From Ignavibacteriales bacterium (lineage in GTDB: Bacteria; Bacteroidota; Ignavibacteria; Ignavibacteriales; Melioribacteraceae), in contig JACOUS010000039.1 of NCBI GenBank assembly GCA_016177735.1, positions 124,001 through 188,000 on the forward strand: a DNA stretch of 64,000 nt. Direction: 5' to 3'. Of this stretch, positions 27,301-35,437 are shown one piece after another (within the stretch, counting starts at the first letter, position 1; each line of letters starts with the position of its first letter). Made by a program: the position numbers and the translations under genes. The notes under the pieces were generated by a model, which had not been told where the DNA came from, did no database searches, and saw only the letters and a list, made by a program, of their open reading frames with translations.

Positions 27301-27790
27301 TGCCGACAGTAAATCCGCGAATTAATGCGCCGCTCTTCTGAATATTTTTTCCGAATATTGATTCGGTTGTAAGTGGTACGGATTCTTCTTTTATGATTTT
27401 AACCGTGTCGGGAAATTTATCGCTTACGTCAATTACGAAACTTCTACGTTTGTATTCTTTCTTCAAATCGATTTTGACGCTTTCATAAGTAACAATTAAT
27501 GTATCAAGCAATGAATAACCGAGCGTGTCCGCAGTATCAGACGGGATTAATAAACTTAGTATTCCTCTTTCGTAGTTGATGTTGTATTGCGTACGATCTA
27601 AAATTTCACCTCTCAAAAAAACATGTTCCGAAAAAGGAATAATATTTAACGAAGAGATTTTATACTTATTAGCTGTGTTAATTTGGAAAGTATCGGCAAC
27701 TGCAGTCCGGTCTGCAGTTTGAGCAATTGCGGAACGGTTTAATGCAAATGAAAAAATTATCACGAGAAATGTTATAATCCGTTTTTTCAA
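24305..27790 (-). CDS. Large outer-membrane beta-barrel protein of unknown function
   Basis: 1161 residues. A signal peptide (IITFLVIIFSFALNRSAIAQ) is followed by about 130 residues of beta-rich, probably periplasmic sequence. A segment reading KSGALIRGFTVGTNRDFQLN follows, with LSGKLSDDIELTAALTDENT soon after. From there on the sequence alternates polar and aromatic residues in strand-length units to a terminal Phe (KAEARAYF), the usual outer-membrane barrel signal. No plug domain or TonB box is seen, so it is not an ordinary TonB receptor. I do not recognise a family with certainty. Transcribed alone. Confidence 0.75.
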   Translation of the reverse strand: MKKRIITFLVIIFSFALNRSAIAQTADRTAVADTFQINTANKYKISSLNIIPFSEHVFLRGEILDRTQYNINYERGILSLLIPSDTADTLGYSLLDTLIVTYESVKIDLKKEYKRRSFVIDVSDKFPDTVKIIKEESVPLTTESIFGKNIQKSGALIRGFTVGTNRDFQLNSGLRLQLSGKLSDDIELTAALTDENTPIQPEGNTETLDELDKVFIELKHKNATGTFGDYELIEKGNEFGQITRKLQGLKGEVNFENHKGVISVAGSRGKFNTNQYNGQDGNQGPYRLYGVNNERSIIIIAGSERVYFDGELLKRGENNDYVIDYSNAEITFTPKRLITSASRLVVDFEYTDQNFKRNFFGANYSASLLDDNFKFGISYYREGDDEKNPVDASFSGSDLEILRNAGDDRSAAVRSGVSIAEPDSLGQILGTYSKVDTVINSQSYTYYVYSPGAAEAIYNVSFSYVGSGSGDYIKESLGKYKFVGIAGGSYLPIVYLPLPELKQVGNFFFQTKIADAVKINLELSGSSRDQNLLSNNDDSDNFGYARKFLIELTPKNISLGDLSLGKIGLSYKDRFIQSRYNPLDRIDEAEFSRYYNLSSSSMVTKPDQILREAGLDLFPNEELALNFKYGFLKQGESFHSDRFYSLIKFEKNQDYHFDYNIDYVATTNLNVKSNWNKQNGKANYSLGSFMPGVDFLYENKEELNVDTLLSTSLRYLETSPYLEYSAGNFNIRAGYSYREESFQFKKEMTLQSKSYTQHLQANFKGIKEFTTSLSFTFRNKEITKEFKTLGYGDNETVLFLSQSRFNLWNNFISGDLYYQAATEQSARLEKVFLKVEKGSGNYIYLGDLNDNGIAEENEFQLTSYDGEFILVTVPTDQLFPVIDLKTNTRVKIDLDKVIKGKSFWDKAVRSISTETSWRVDENSKLPDTKQIYLLNLSKFLNDSTTIRGTQLFQHDFHFFQNSSEFSVRLRYLQKKSLNQYSAGLERGYFRERGIRIRFKMITEINNQTEFVNQNDNLVSPPTSGRSRTINKNELTTEFSYRPVKNVETGFKIQTGRSEDFYPSVPTIIDINSFTLKIAYSIANLGRLRLEGERSELTANTARKNIPYEITRGNVIGKNYFWRVFFDYRIAGYIQTSFSYDGRLQGSGRVIHTMKAEARAYF

Positions 27791-27929
27791 CTACACGCTT
27801 TTAATTATTCTGTAGAATAAATCTATACCTTCGCTCCTTCTGTTTCAAGTAATGTTTCGGGCTGTGAAAATTATTGGTTGTAGTAAACTGCTTTGTTTTT
27901 CCCCGGTGCACTCTGTGTTATTTTTTTGC

Positions 27930-27992
27930 TCTTGCACGTGCTCATGATCTTGCTCTTATTTTTTAAGTTGATCAAGATTAAGAGCATGAGTA
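27930..27992. repeat. GCTCATGATCTT-type inverted repeat
   Basis: In the 216-base gap after the fourth permease, CTCATGATCTTGCTCTT is followed about 15 bases on by a partly complementary AAGATTAAGAGCATGAG. The 12-base text GCTCATGATCTT also occurs at about 3394-3405 in the gap between the MFS and methyltransferase genes. Likely a simple dispersed repeat. Confidence 0.4.
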
Positions 27993-28006
27993 AAAATGAA
28001 CCGCTT

Positions 28007-29236
28007 CTATTCGTATCGCAAAGCTTCAATCGGATCCAAGTTTGCGGCTTTATAAGCGGGATAAACTCCAAAAACAATTCCAACAAATGATGTTACGAAC
28101 AGACCAACAAGAATCCACTCGATTGGAAGTACAACCGAAACGCCGAGTAGAACCGCTACAATATTTCCGCCGATTACACCGAGCAAAATTCCGATGATTC
28201 CGCCGAACCAGCTCAAAGAAACAGCCTCGATAATAAATTGCGCGAGAATGTTTTTCTTTTTGGCGCCGATTGCTTTCCGAATCCCGATTTCCCTCGTTCG
28301 TTCGGTAACACTTACAAGCATGATATTCATTATTCCAATTCCGGCGGCAAGCAGTGCAATGAATGCAATAACGCCAGCACCGAGTTTAAAATATTTTGTT
28401 ATATCGTTGAACTGTTCAATCAACTGTTCGTTGGTAACAATTTCAAAATCATTCTCTTTGCCCGGCTCCACTTTGCGTATTTTTCTCATCGCACCGATTA
28501 CTTCGTCCATCGTTTCTTCGATTAAATCTTTACCCGGCGCCATCACAAAAAAGTATGCGCTTCTTTCCGTACCGAAATGTTTTTGAAAAACCGAGAGCGG
28601 CACACAAATAAAATTATCTTGCGAACGCCCCAAAATACTTCCTCTTCTTTCGAACACGCCAATTACCTCAAAAGTGTATTTGTCGATTCGAATTGTCTGC
28701 CCGATCGGGTCAATATTCTTGAAAAGTTTATCAACTACATCCGGTCCCAAAACAGCAACGGGTTTTGAATAATCATTATCGGACTTTGAAAAGTTTCTCC
28801 CTTCGGAAATTTTCAAATCGAGAGCAATGAAATAGTCAAAATTAGTTCCGGCAAGTGCCACATCGGGATTTGTTTTTTCTCCATTGTATTTAGCAGTTAT
28901 ACTGCCTTTCGACAATCCAATGCCAACAGCCGCCGGCAGTGAAGTCATCTCCCGTAATTTTTCCCCGTCTTTCACGGTTAAATCTTTTCTGTTGCGGTAC
29001 TGTCGCATCCGGTGAGGTCCGCCCAATTGAATTGCGGGCCATTTCTGTACAACAAAATTATTTGTCCCGATGCTGTTGAAAGTATTTTCCACACTTTTTT
29101 GCACCGCACTAATTGCAGTCATTACAATGATGATGGAAAAAAGTCCGACGGCAATTCCGAGCAAAGTAAGAATGGAGCGGAGTTTGCTTCCTCTAATCGA
29201 GTTGTAAGCCAATTTAATACTTTCGTAAACTTGCAT
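28007..29236 (-). CDS. MacB-type ABC exporter permease (B-type, second copy)
   Basis: 409 residues. MacB-PCD/FtsX architecture: an N-terminal membrane helix (RSILTLLGIAVGLFSIIIVM), a large periplasmic domain (about residues 50-270), then three C-terminal helices with the signature SVTERTREIGIRKAIGAKKK. It closely resembles the permease at 30873-32105 (both share the QKWPA pattern and TREIG), while the two other permeases share a different pattern. It lacks its own ATPase domain and would rely on the single MacB-like ATPase at 33387. Its ATG overlaps the stop of the previous permease by one base. Confidence 0.9.
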   Translation of the reverse strand: MQVYESIKLAYNSIRGSKLRSILTLLGIAVGLFSIIIVMTAISAVQKSVENTFNSIGTNNFVVQKWPAIQLGGPHRMRQYRNRKDLTVKDGEKLREMTSLPAAVGIGLSKGSITAKYNGEKTNPDVALAGTNFDYFIALDLKISEGRNFSKSDNDYSKPVAVLGPDVVDKLFKNIDPIGQTIRIDKYTFEVIGVFERRGSILGRSQDNFICVPLSVFQKHFGTERSAYFFVMAPGKDLIEETMDEVIGAMRKIRKVEPGKENDFEIVTNEQLIEQFNDITKYFKLGAGVIAFIALLAAGIGIMNIMLVSVTERTREIGIRKAIGAKKKNILAQFIIEAVSLSWFGGIIGILLGVIGGNIVAVLLGVSVVLPIEWILVGLFVTSFVGIVFGVYPAYKAANLDPIEALRYE

Positions 29237-30471
29237 TACTCGTACCTCAAAGAATCAACCGGGTTTAAACGCGAGGCTTTCCACGCCGGCAAAAATCCTG
29301 AAACAACACCGACAATAATTGATATCAACAAAGCAAGTACAACAATATCGAGCGGCATCGCTGTTGGTAAAAATTGGTTTATTATTAAACTTAGCGGAAA
29401 CGAAATCATCAACCCGATAATTCCGCCAAGCAGACAAATCAAAGCGGATTCAATTAAGAATTGAAAAAGGATTGACCAAGTTTTGGCGCCGATAGCTTTC
29501 CTGATTCCGATTTCTTTCGTGCGTTCCGTTACAGAAACAAACATGATGTTCATTATTCCGATTGCACCAACAAATAGCGACAGCGCAGTTATCATTATTC
29601 CCGCAATTGCAATCACACCGACAGTTTGATCGTACATTTGCTTAAATGCTTCTTGCTGGTTGACTGCAAAATCATCGGGTTTATTCGGCGGAACTTTGCG
29701 GATGATTCTCATCGCAGAAATAATTTCTTGCCGGGCATCTTCAAGTTTTGTTACGTCTCCCACTTTCACGTCAATTCTTAATCTTGCGCGCGCTTCTCCG
29801 GCAATTGATTCAAAAGTTTTCAACGGCATAATAATCATTCCATCCAAACTAAATGTGCCGAGAAATCCGCTCCCTTGTTTTTCCATCACGCCTATTACTT
29901 TAAAAGGCGCGTTGTTGATTTTAATATCTTTATTGATCGGACTCTCTGCGCCGAAAAGTTCTTTCACAATATCCTGACCGATCATGCAGATTTTTCTTCC
30001 GGCACGTACATCCATTCCCGACATGAAGTGACCTTCCGTCAATTCAATTTGACTTGTCTGTTGAAACTCTTCTGTGGTTCCGTAAACTACACTTGATTCA
30101 ACCGTTTTCTCTTTCCTTTTTACATTCATTCCGAAAGTTGTTTTTGTGGGAGCTATTGCTTCATAAGTTACGATCATTTTTTTAAGCTTCTCGTACTGTT
30201 CAAGAGTAATATCTTTTCTGTTTCGATACTGGCTCCAATCGCCCATTGCAAACCACGGAAATTTGCTGACATAGAGGACATCACTGCCGAGAGATGAAAT
30301 GGAATTAAGAAATGCTTCACGCAAGCCTACTATCGCTGTGGACATCGTTGTAACAGCAACAATCCCGATTATAATGCCCAGCGTTGTTAATACTGAACGA
30401 AGCTTATTTGCACGGATAGCCCTTAATGCTATCGATAGTATTTCGAGAAATTCAATAAAGAATAATTTCAT
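29236..30471 (-). CDS. MacB-type ABC exporter permease (A-type, second copy)
   Basis: 411 residues. Same architecture: membrane helix RSVLTTLGIIIGIVAVTTM, periplasmic domain, and three C-terminal helices with SVTERTKEIGIRKAIGAKTW. It pairs by sequence with the permease at 32137-33384 (LRAIRANK(L/V)RS, SSLGSD, TKEIG). It follows the first A-B pair after a 401-base gap that contains only short palindromes, so this second pair may have its own promoter. Together with the next gene it probably forms an A/B heterodimer. Confidence 0.9.
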   Translation of the reverse strand: MKLFFIEFLEILSIALRAIRANKLRSVLTTLGIIIGIVAVTTMSTAIVGLREAFLNSISSLGSDVLYVSKFPWFAMGDWSQYRNRKDITLEQYEKLKKMIVTYEAIAPTKTTFGMNVKRKEKTVESSVVYGTTEEFQQTSQIELTEGHFMSGMDVRAGRKICMIGQDIVKELFGAESPINKDIKINNAPFKVIGVMEKQGSGFLGTFSLDGMIIMPLKTFESIAGEARARLRIDVKVGDVTKLEDARQEIISAMRIIRKVPPNKPDDFAVNQQEAFKQMYDQTVGVIAIAGIMITALSLFVGAIGIMNIMFVSVTERTKEIGIRKAIGAKTWSILFQFLIESALICLLGGIIGLMISFPLSLIINQFLPTAMPLDIVVLALLISIIVGVVSGFLPAWKASRLNPVDSLRYE

Positions 30472-30872
30472 AAAAAAACTGTCACATGTTTTTCGAAAAA
30501 TATGTATTTAAAAACAAAAAAGCCGTTGCCAAAATTAATGACAGCAGTCCAAACGAAAAATTATTTGTTGTTACAACATTTTGAAATATCGTCAGTAAAT
30601 ATACGGCAAACAACACACCGCTTTCCGCATCCCCTCTGTAGAGGGAAATTCTTTCGCTTTTTTATTTTTTCAATAATTGAATTTACCGGGCAAAAGATAG
30701 GGTTTGTTAACAAATTTTTTTACACGAAATATTTTTAACAGCGTGACTATTTCCCCTCTTGAGATGGGAAACGAAGAGTTTATCCCGCTGATTTTTGGCG
30801 GAAGGGAGTGTTAATAAAACTAAAAATTACTTTCCGGCATCAAGTTCAGATGAGTTCGAACAACACAAAAAA
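30472..30872. repeat. 401-base intergenic region with short palindromes, no gene
   Basis: The gap separates the two permease pairs. It holds CCCTCTGTAGAGGG (30632-30645, perfect palindrome), TTTCCC...GGGAAA (30750-30771, near-perfect) and CCGC...GCGG (30785-30801). No open frame of meaning and no clear remnant of a permease or ATPase was found on either strand. The hairpins could end or slow transcription coming from the first pair. Confidence 0.5.
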
Positions 30873-32105
30873 TTATTCGTATCGAAGCGCATCTATCGGA
30901 TCGAGGTTTGCAGCTTTGTATGCCGGATACGTGCCAAAACCTACACCGATTAGTACGCACAAAACAACACCAATGACAACCCAATCCAACGGAATAACAG
31001 CGGCGGCATTCAAAAACGAACCGGCAAGATTGCCAACAAGTACACCCAAAAATATTCCGACAAATCCACCGATTAAACTTAGTGTAATTGCCTCGATAAT
31101 AAATTGAACAAGTATGTTAAACTTTTTAGCGCCGATGGCTTTACGAATACCAATCTCTCGCGTTCGTTCTGTAACGGAAACAAGCATGATATTCATGATA
31201 CCCACGCCGGCGGCAAGAAGTGCAATTGCGGCAACAACAATTGATCCGATACGCACACCCGAAGTAATATCGTTAATTTGTGTCAGCACAGATTCATTTG
31301 AAAATATCGAGAAGTTACTTTCCTCACCCGGTGCAATTTTTCTTATCGTTCTAAAATAACCTTCTGCCAATTCAATCATATCTTGATAAGATTCCTGATC
31401 GTGTGACATGATTGTGATATTTATGCTTCGCGATCTTTTCCCGTACATTGATTGAAATGTTGTTAACGGAACAAGGGCAAAATTATCCTGGCTCTGCCCG
31501 AAAACATCGCCTTGCGCTTCAAGTACACCGAGAACTTTTAGTTTGTATCCGTCAAGCGTTATAGTCTGTCCCACTGCACTCATATTTGGAAATAATGTTT
31601 TTGCAACATCGGGACCTAAAACAATAAATCTTTCGTAACGCTGAACATCTCTATCATTGAATGATCTTCCTTCTTCAACGACCCATTTGTTATTTGGAAA
31701 AGCTTCCGGTGTGCACCCGCTTAACGGCACATTCGGATTTGTTTCTTTATTACCGACTTTCAGCTGCTTTCCAAAATTCCATTGCTCTGCGCCTACGTAT
31801 TTTGCTTCAACAAGTTTGTCCTTCAGTTTATAGTACTCTTCCAATGTAATATCGGGACGGTTTCTGAATCTTGCACCGGCGCCGGGTCCACCGGTTTGTA
31901 CAGCGGGCCATTTCTGAATTTGAAACGTATTCTGCCCGAGCATCGAAGTTCCTTTTTCAATACTTGTTTGCAGCATCTCGACAACTGTGCTTATTGCAAT
32001 TATTGAAAAAATACCGACAACAATTCCAACAATAGTAAGTATTGATCTTAATTTATTAGTACGTAACGAAGCCAAAGCTACTTTAATGATTTCTAATATT
32101 TGCAT
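30873..32105 (-). CDS. MacB-type ABC exporter permease (B-type, first copy)
   Basis: 410 residues. Membrane helix RSILTIVGIVVGIFSIIAIS at the N-terminus, a periplasmic MacB-PCD domain (about residues 50-270), then three helices with SVTERTREIGIRKAIGAKKF. It matches the permease at 28007-29236 much better than its immediate neighbours, which points to duplication of a two-permease unit. It starts 31 bases after the A-type permease stop and is co-transcribed with it. Confidence 0.9.
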   Translation of the reverse strand: MQILEIIKVALASLRTNKLRSILTIVGIVVGIFSIIAISTVVEMLQTSIEKGTSMLGQNTFQIQKWPAVQTGGPGAGARFRNRPDITLEEYYKLKDKLVEAKYVGAEQWNFGKQLKVGNKETNPNVPLSGCTPEAFPNNKWVVEEGRSFNDRDVQRYERFIVLGPDVAKTLFPNMSAVGQTITLDGYKLKVLGVLEAQGDVFGQSQDNFALVPLTTFQSMYGKRSRSINITIMSHDQESYQDMIELAEGYFRTIRKIAPGEESNFSIFSNESVLTQINDITSGVRIGSIVVAAIALLAAGVGIMNIMLVSVTERTREIGIRKAIGAKKFNILVQFIIEAITLSLIGGFVGIFLGVLVGNLAGSFLNAAAVIPLDWVVIGVVLCVLIGVGFGTYPAYKAANLDPIDALRYE

Positions 32106-32136
32106 TATTCATTCCTCATTTTTTCTTATTGTGGAA

Positions 32137-33384
32137 TTACTCGTAACGTAATGCTTCAACGGGATCTAATTTTGCGGCAGTGTATGCCGGCGCAAATCCG
32201 GAGATTACACCGGTCGCAATCGAAATAACTATTGCAAGCACAACAGAATCAACTTGAACGGAAGTCGGCAGAAATTGATTTACTACCATGCTTAAAATTA
32301 CTGCCATTATAAGTCCTACTATTCCTCCGAATAAACAAATTATTGCAGACTCTGTTATAAACTGTCCTAAAATTGTTCTTCGTTTGGCGCCGATTGCTTT
32401 TCTAATTCCGATCTCTTTTGTTCTCTCTTTTACTGAAACGAACATGATGTTCATAATTCCTACCGCACCGACAAACAAAGAAAGACCGGTAATGAACAAT
32501 CCGGCAATTTGAATAACGCCTACCGTTTCGTTAATTGTGTTTAATAATCCTTCTTGCTGATTAATCGAAAAATCGTTCGCCTCGTTGTATTTCAAACCTC
32601 TCACTCTTCTCATAATTCCGATTGCTTCTTCTTTTGTAGCCTCAACCATCTGGCTGTTACGTGCTCTAATATTGATTGTTACGCTTCTGAACCATTCACT
32701 ATGAAAATATTTGAACACGTTTTGGATGGGAGTGAAAACCTGTTTATCGGGATTGAAATTTCCCATCACCCAGCTTCCTTGTTCGGAAAGCACGCCGACA
32801 ACTTTGAATTTGTGTCCCTTTATTTTCACATCCTGATTAATAGCATTTCCGTTTGGAAAAAGATTTTTTGCAACTTCGAAACCGAGAACGGCAACTTGTC
32901 TTCCGCCGCTGCTTTCAAGTTCATTAAAAAATCTTCCCTCATCAAAACTAAGGTTAGTTGTGTTAATATATTCTTCGTTCGTGCCTTGAATAATAATCGA
33001 TTCAACGTTGTGGTCTTTGTGCTTAACAGTTTGATTCGACCACACAGTAGGTGCAGCTGCGAGCGGTAATTGCGCAAGCTCTTTATATTTTTCAAAGTCT
33101 TCGAGATTAAGATTTTTTCTGTTGCGAAGTTCCCACCACGGCGTATCGTTGTTGAACCATTCCCATTTATCGATGTAAAGATTATCCGAGCCGAGAGAAG
33201 AAACACCCTTTTGAAAAGCATTATCAATTCCTTTTATTGCAGTTGACATCAACACAACGGCAGTAATTCCGATTACGATGCCGAATATTGTCAGCGCCGA
33301 CCTTACCTTATTTGCTCTTATTGCTCTTAAAGAAATGAGCAGTCCCTCTTTCAACTCGAATAAAAATGTGTTCACCGTGTTCAC
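32137..33384 (-). CDS. MacB-type ABC exporter permease (A-type, first copy)
   Basis: 415 residues. N-terminal helix RSALTIFGIVIGITAVVLMS, periplasmic domain, and C-terminal SVKERTKEIGIRKAIGAKRR with three helices. It follows the ATPase stop by 2 bases, so ATPase and permease are translated from one message. Such exporters move peptides, lipoproteins, siderophores or drugs from inner membrane or periplasm to a TolC channel through mechanical coupling. The sequence gives no substrate. Confidence 0.9.
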   Translation of the reverse strand: MNTVNTFLFELKEGLLISLRAIRANKVRSALTIFGIVIGITAVVLMSTAIKGIDNAFQKGVSSLGSDNLYIDKWEWFNNDTPWWELRNRKNLNLEDFEKYKELAQLPLAAAPTVWSNQTVKHKDHNVESIIIQGTNEEYINTTNLSFDEGRFFNELESSGGRQVAVLGFEVAKNLFPNGNAINQDVKIKGHKFKVVGVLSEQGSWVMGNFNPDKQVFTPIQNVFKYFHSEWFRSVTINIRARNSQMVEATKEEAIGIMRRVRGLKYNEANDFSINQQEGLLNTINETVGVIQIAGLFITGLSLFVGAVGIMNIMFVSVKERTKEIGIRKAIGAKRRTILGQFITESAIICLFGGIVGLIMAVILSMVVNQFLPTSVQVDSVVLAIVISIATGVISGFAPAYTAAKLDPVEALRYE

Positions 33385-33386
33385 CT

Positions 33387-34109
33387 TTATAATTTTGATG
33401 ATCCGTTCTTTTGCGGAATATATCTGTTGGATACATTTTCATCGTTCTCGATCATGCCGTCTCTAATTCTAATTATTCTTTCGGCATGTTCTGCAATATA
33501 TTCTTCGTGGGTAACCAGAATGATTGTGTTGCCGAGTCCGTAAATTTCGTTGAAGAGCGCCATAATATCTTCGCCGGTTTTTGTATCGAGGTTGCCGGTG
33601 GGTTCATCTGCTAAAATAATTGCGGGCGAAGTAACAAGTGCGCGAGCTATTGCAACTCTTTGTCTTTGTCCGCCGGAAAGTTCATTCGGTCTGTGATGGA
33701 TGCGGTCTGAAAGCCCTACATGTTCAAGTGCTTCTCTCGCCTTATCTTTTCTTTCATGCGAAGGAATGCCGGCATAAATAAGCGGCAGTTCAACATTGTG
33801 CAATGCATCGGATCTCGGCAGAAGATTAAATGTTTGGAACACAAACCCGATTTCTTTGTTGCGGATATTTGCAAGTTCGTTATCGTTCATCTGACTAACA
33901 TTAACGCTCTTGAAATTGTAGATACCGTGAGTAGGCGTATCCAAACATCCGAGAATATTCATCAACGTAGATTTCCCCGAACCCGAAGGACCCATTATTG
34001 CAACGTATTCTCCTTTGTGGATATCAAGCGAAACATCCCGGAGTGCATGAACTTCTTCGCTGCCCACCTGATAAATCTTTGCAATATGTTCGATGTTAAT
34101 TATGTTCAT
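33387..34109 (-). CDS. MacB/LolD-type ABC exporter ATPase
   Basis: 240 residues from the ATG at 34109 ([14 protein letters not shown]). An upstream in-frame ATG at 34199 would overlap the adaptor gene and is unlikely. All motifs are standard: Walker [11 protein letters not shown]-loop [12 protein letters not shown], signature [15 protein letters not shown], Walker [14 protein letters not shown]-switch LVTHEE. It is the only nucleotide-binding subunit in a locus that has four permeases. It lies 22 bases after the adaptor gene stop. Confidence 0.94.
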   Translation of the reverse strand: MNIINIEHIAKIYQVGSEEVHALRDVSLDIHKGEYVAIMGPSGSGKSTLMNILGCLDTPTHGIYNFKSVNVSQMNDNELANIRNKEIGFVFQTFNLLPRSDALHNVELPLIYAGIPSHERKDKAREALEHVGLSDRIHHRPNELSGGQRQRVAIARALVTSPAIILADEPTGNLDTKTGEDIMALFNEIYGLGNTIILVTHEEYIAEHAERIIRIRDGMIENDENVSNRYIPQKNGSSKL

Positions 34110-34131
34110 GTTATTTTCCGTTTTCAATTTT

Positions 34132-35415
34132 TTATTGATTGGATTCTTCAGATGCTTTCTTTTTTGCCGGTGCGGTAGAAACAGTTTTTCCGTTTTCAAG
34201 TTCTTTCGATATTGCTCTGTACGGACCGTTCACAACATTTTCGTTTCCTTTCAAGCCGTTCTGAATTTCAATGTAAGTATCGTCGCTAATGCCGGTTTTA
34301 ACTTCGAGCATTTTTGCAATATTGTTTTCAACAACAAACACAACTTCTTTCGGCTTATTTGTTTTGTTGTTTTTTGGTTTCGGTGCGGCTTCCTCACCTT
34401 CGCCTTCGCTCATTGGTTTTATCTCGGCAACACGTGCTGTTACGCTTTGAATTGGGACGGATAATACATTTTGTTTTGTTTCTGTTTGAATATCCGAATC
34501 GCACGACATACCGGGACGAACTTTATCGCCGGGATTTAAAAGCCTGATCTCTACTTCAAAATTTACAACTTCGTCTTGCGTTCCGAGTCCGGATGTTACG
34601 GCACTGTTTCCGATTTGAGTTACAACTCCGTTAAAATTCTGTTCACCGAATGCATCAATTTGAATTTTAGCGGTATCGCCTATCGAAACCATAACAACAT
34701 CGTTTTCATCAACGTTAACCGTAGCTTCCATCTGGCTTAAATCTGCAACTGTTAACAAATCTGTACCTTGAAAAGCACTTCCAATAACTCGTTCGCCCAA
34801 TTCAACATTTAGCTTGCTGATTGTTCCGTTCATCGGTGAATAAATGTATGTTCTATTCAATGTTTCGTTAGATTCTTTCAATGCGGCTTCGGATTGAGCA
34901 ACGATAGATTTTTGCGATTCATAATTTCCGAGTGTCTGCAGATAATTTGATTTCGCATTTTCAATTTCAGAATCACTTGCCAATCCTTTTTCGAAAAGAC
35001 CTTTAACGCGCTTGTATTCTGCCTCAACTTTATCGAGAGCGGCTTTGGTAGAATTTAAACTCGCCTTCGACTGACCGAGCCGGGCTTCAGCACTTGTCTT
35101 TTGTGCTTCGTAAATATCCGGTTTGATTCTCAACAGCAACTGTCCCTTTCTAACAGCGTCTCCTTCTCTAATTAACAACGCAACAATTTCTCCGGTAGCT
35201 TCTGCAGTTATTTTAACTTCAAAAACCGGGTTGATTTTTCCGGTAGCAGAAACAACTTGTGTAATAGTACGGCGGGTAACCTTTTCAGTTTGCACTGAAA
35301 TAATTTCTTCTTTGCTTCCGCCAAGAATAACAAGCAGAATAACTGCAACAACAAGTACACCCAAGCCGCCGAATATGAAGAGTTTCTTTTTCGATTTCTT
35401 TTTACCGTTAGCCAT
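34132..35415 (-). CDS. MacA/HlyD-type periplasmic adaptor of a tripartite efflux pump
   Basis: 427 residues from the ATG at 35415, which has AGGAG just upstream; a start at 35445 is less likely. A positively charged N-terminus (NGKKKSKKK) precedes one membrane anchor ([20 protein letters not shown]). A lipoyl-like half-motif ([20 protein letters not shown]), a long coiled-coil hairpin (about residues 95-180), a second lipoyl half ([20 protein letters not shown]) and beta-barrel regions follow. A Glu/Lys/Asn-rich insert lies near residue 345. It would join the inner-membrane permease to TolC. Gene order tolC-adaptor-ATPase-permeases fits a MacAB-TolC type pump. Confidence 0.92.
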   Translation of the reverse strand: MANGKKKSKKKLFIFGGLGVLVVAVILLVILGGSKEEIISVQTEKVTRRTITQVVSATGKINPVFEVKITAEATGEIVALLIREGDAVRKGQLLLRIKPDIYEAQKTSAEARLGQSKASLNSTKAALDKVEAEYKRVKGLFEKGLASDSEIENAKSNYLQTLGNYESQKSIVAQSEAALKESNETLNRTYIYSPMNGTISKLNVELGERVIGSAFQGTDLLTVADLSQMEATVNVDENDVVMVSIGDTAKIQIDAFGEQNFNGVVTQIGNSAVTSGLGTQDEVVNFEVEIRLLNPGDKVRPGMSCDSDIQTETKQNVLSVPIQSVTARVAEIKPMSEGEGEEAAPKPKNNKTNKPKEVVFVVENNIAKMLEVKTGISDDTYIEIQNGLKGNENVVNGPYRAISKELENGKTVSTAPAKKKASEESNQ

Positions 35416-35437
35416 TTTATATAACTCCTTGAAGTGT

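Noticed and set aside
34110-34199. Longer start for the exporter ATPase (34199)
   Set aside because: It would overlap the adaptor gene by 68 bases and adds a Lys-rich stretch unlike MacB ATPases.
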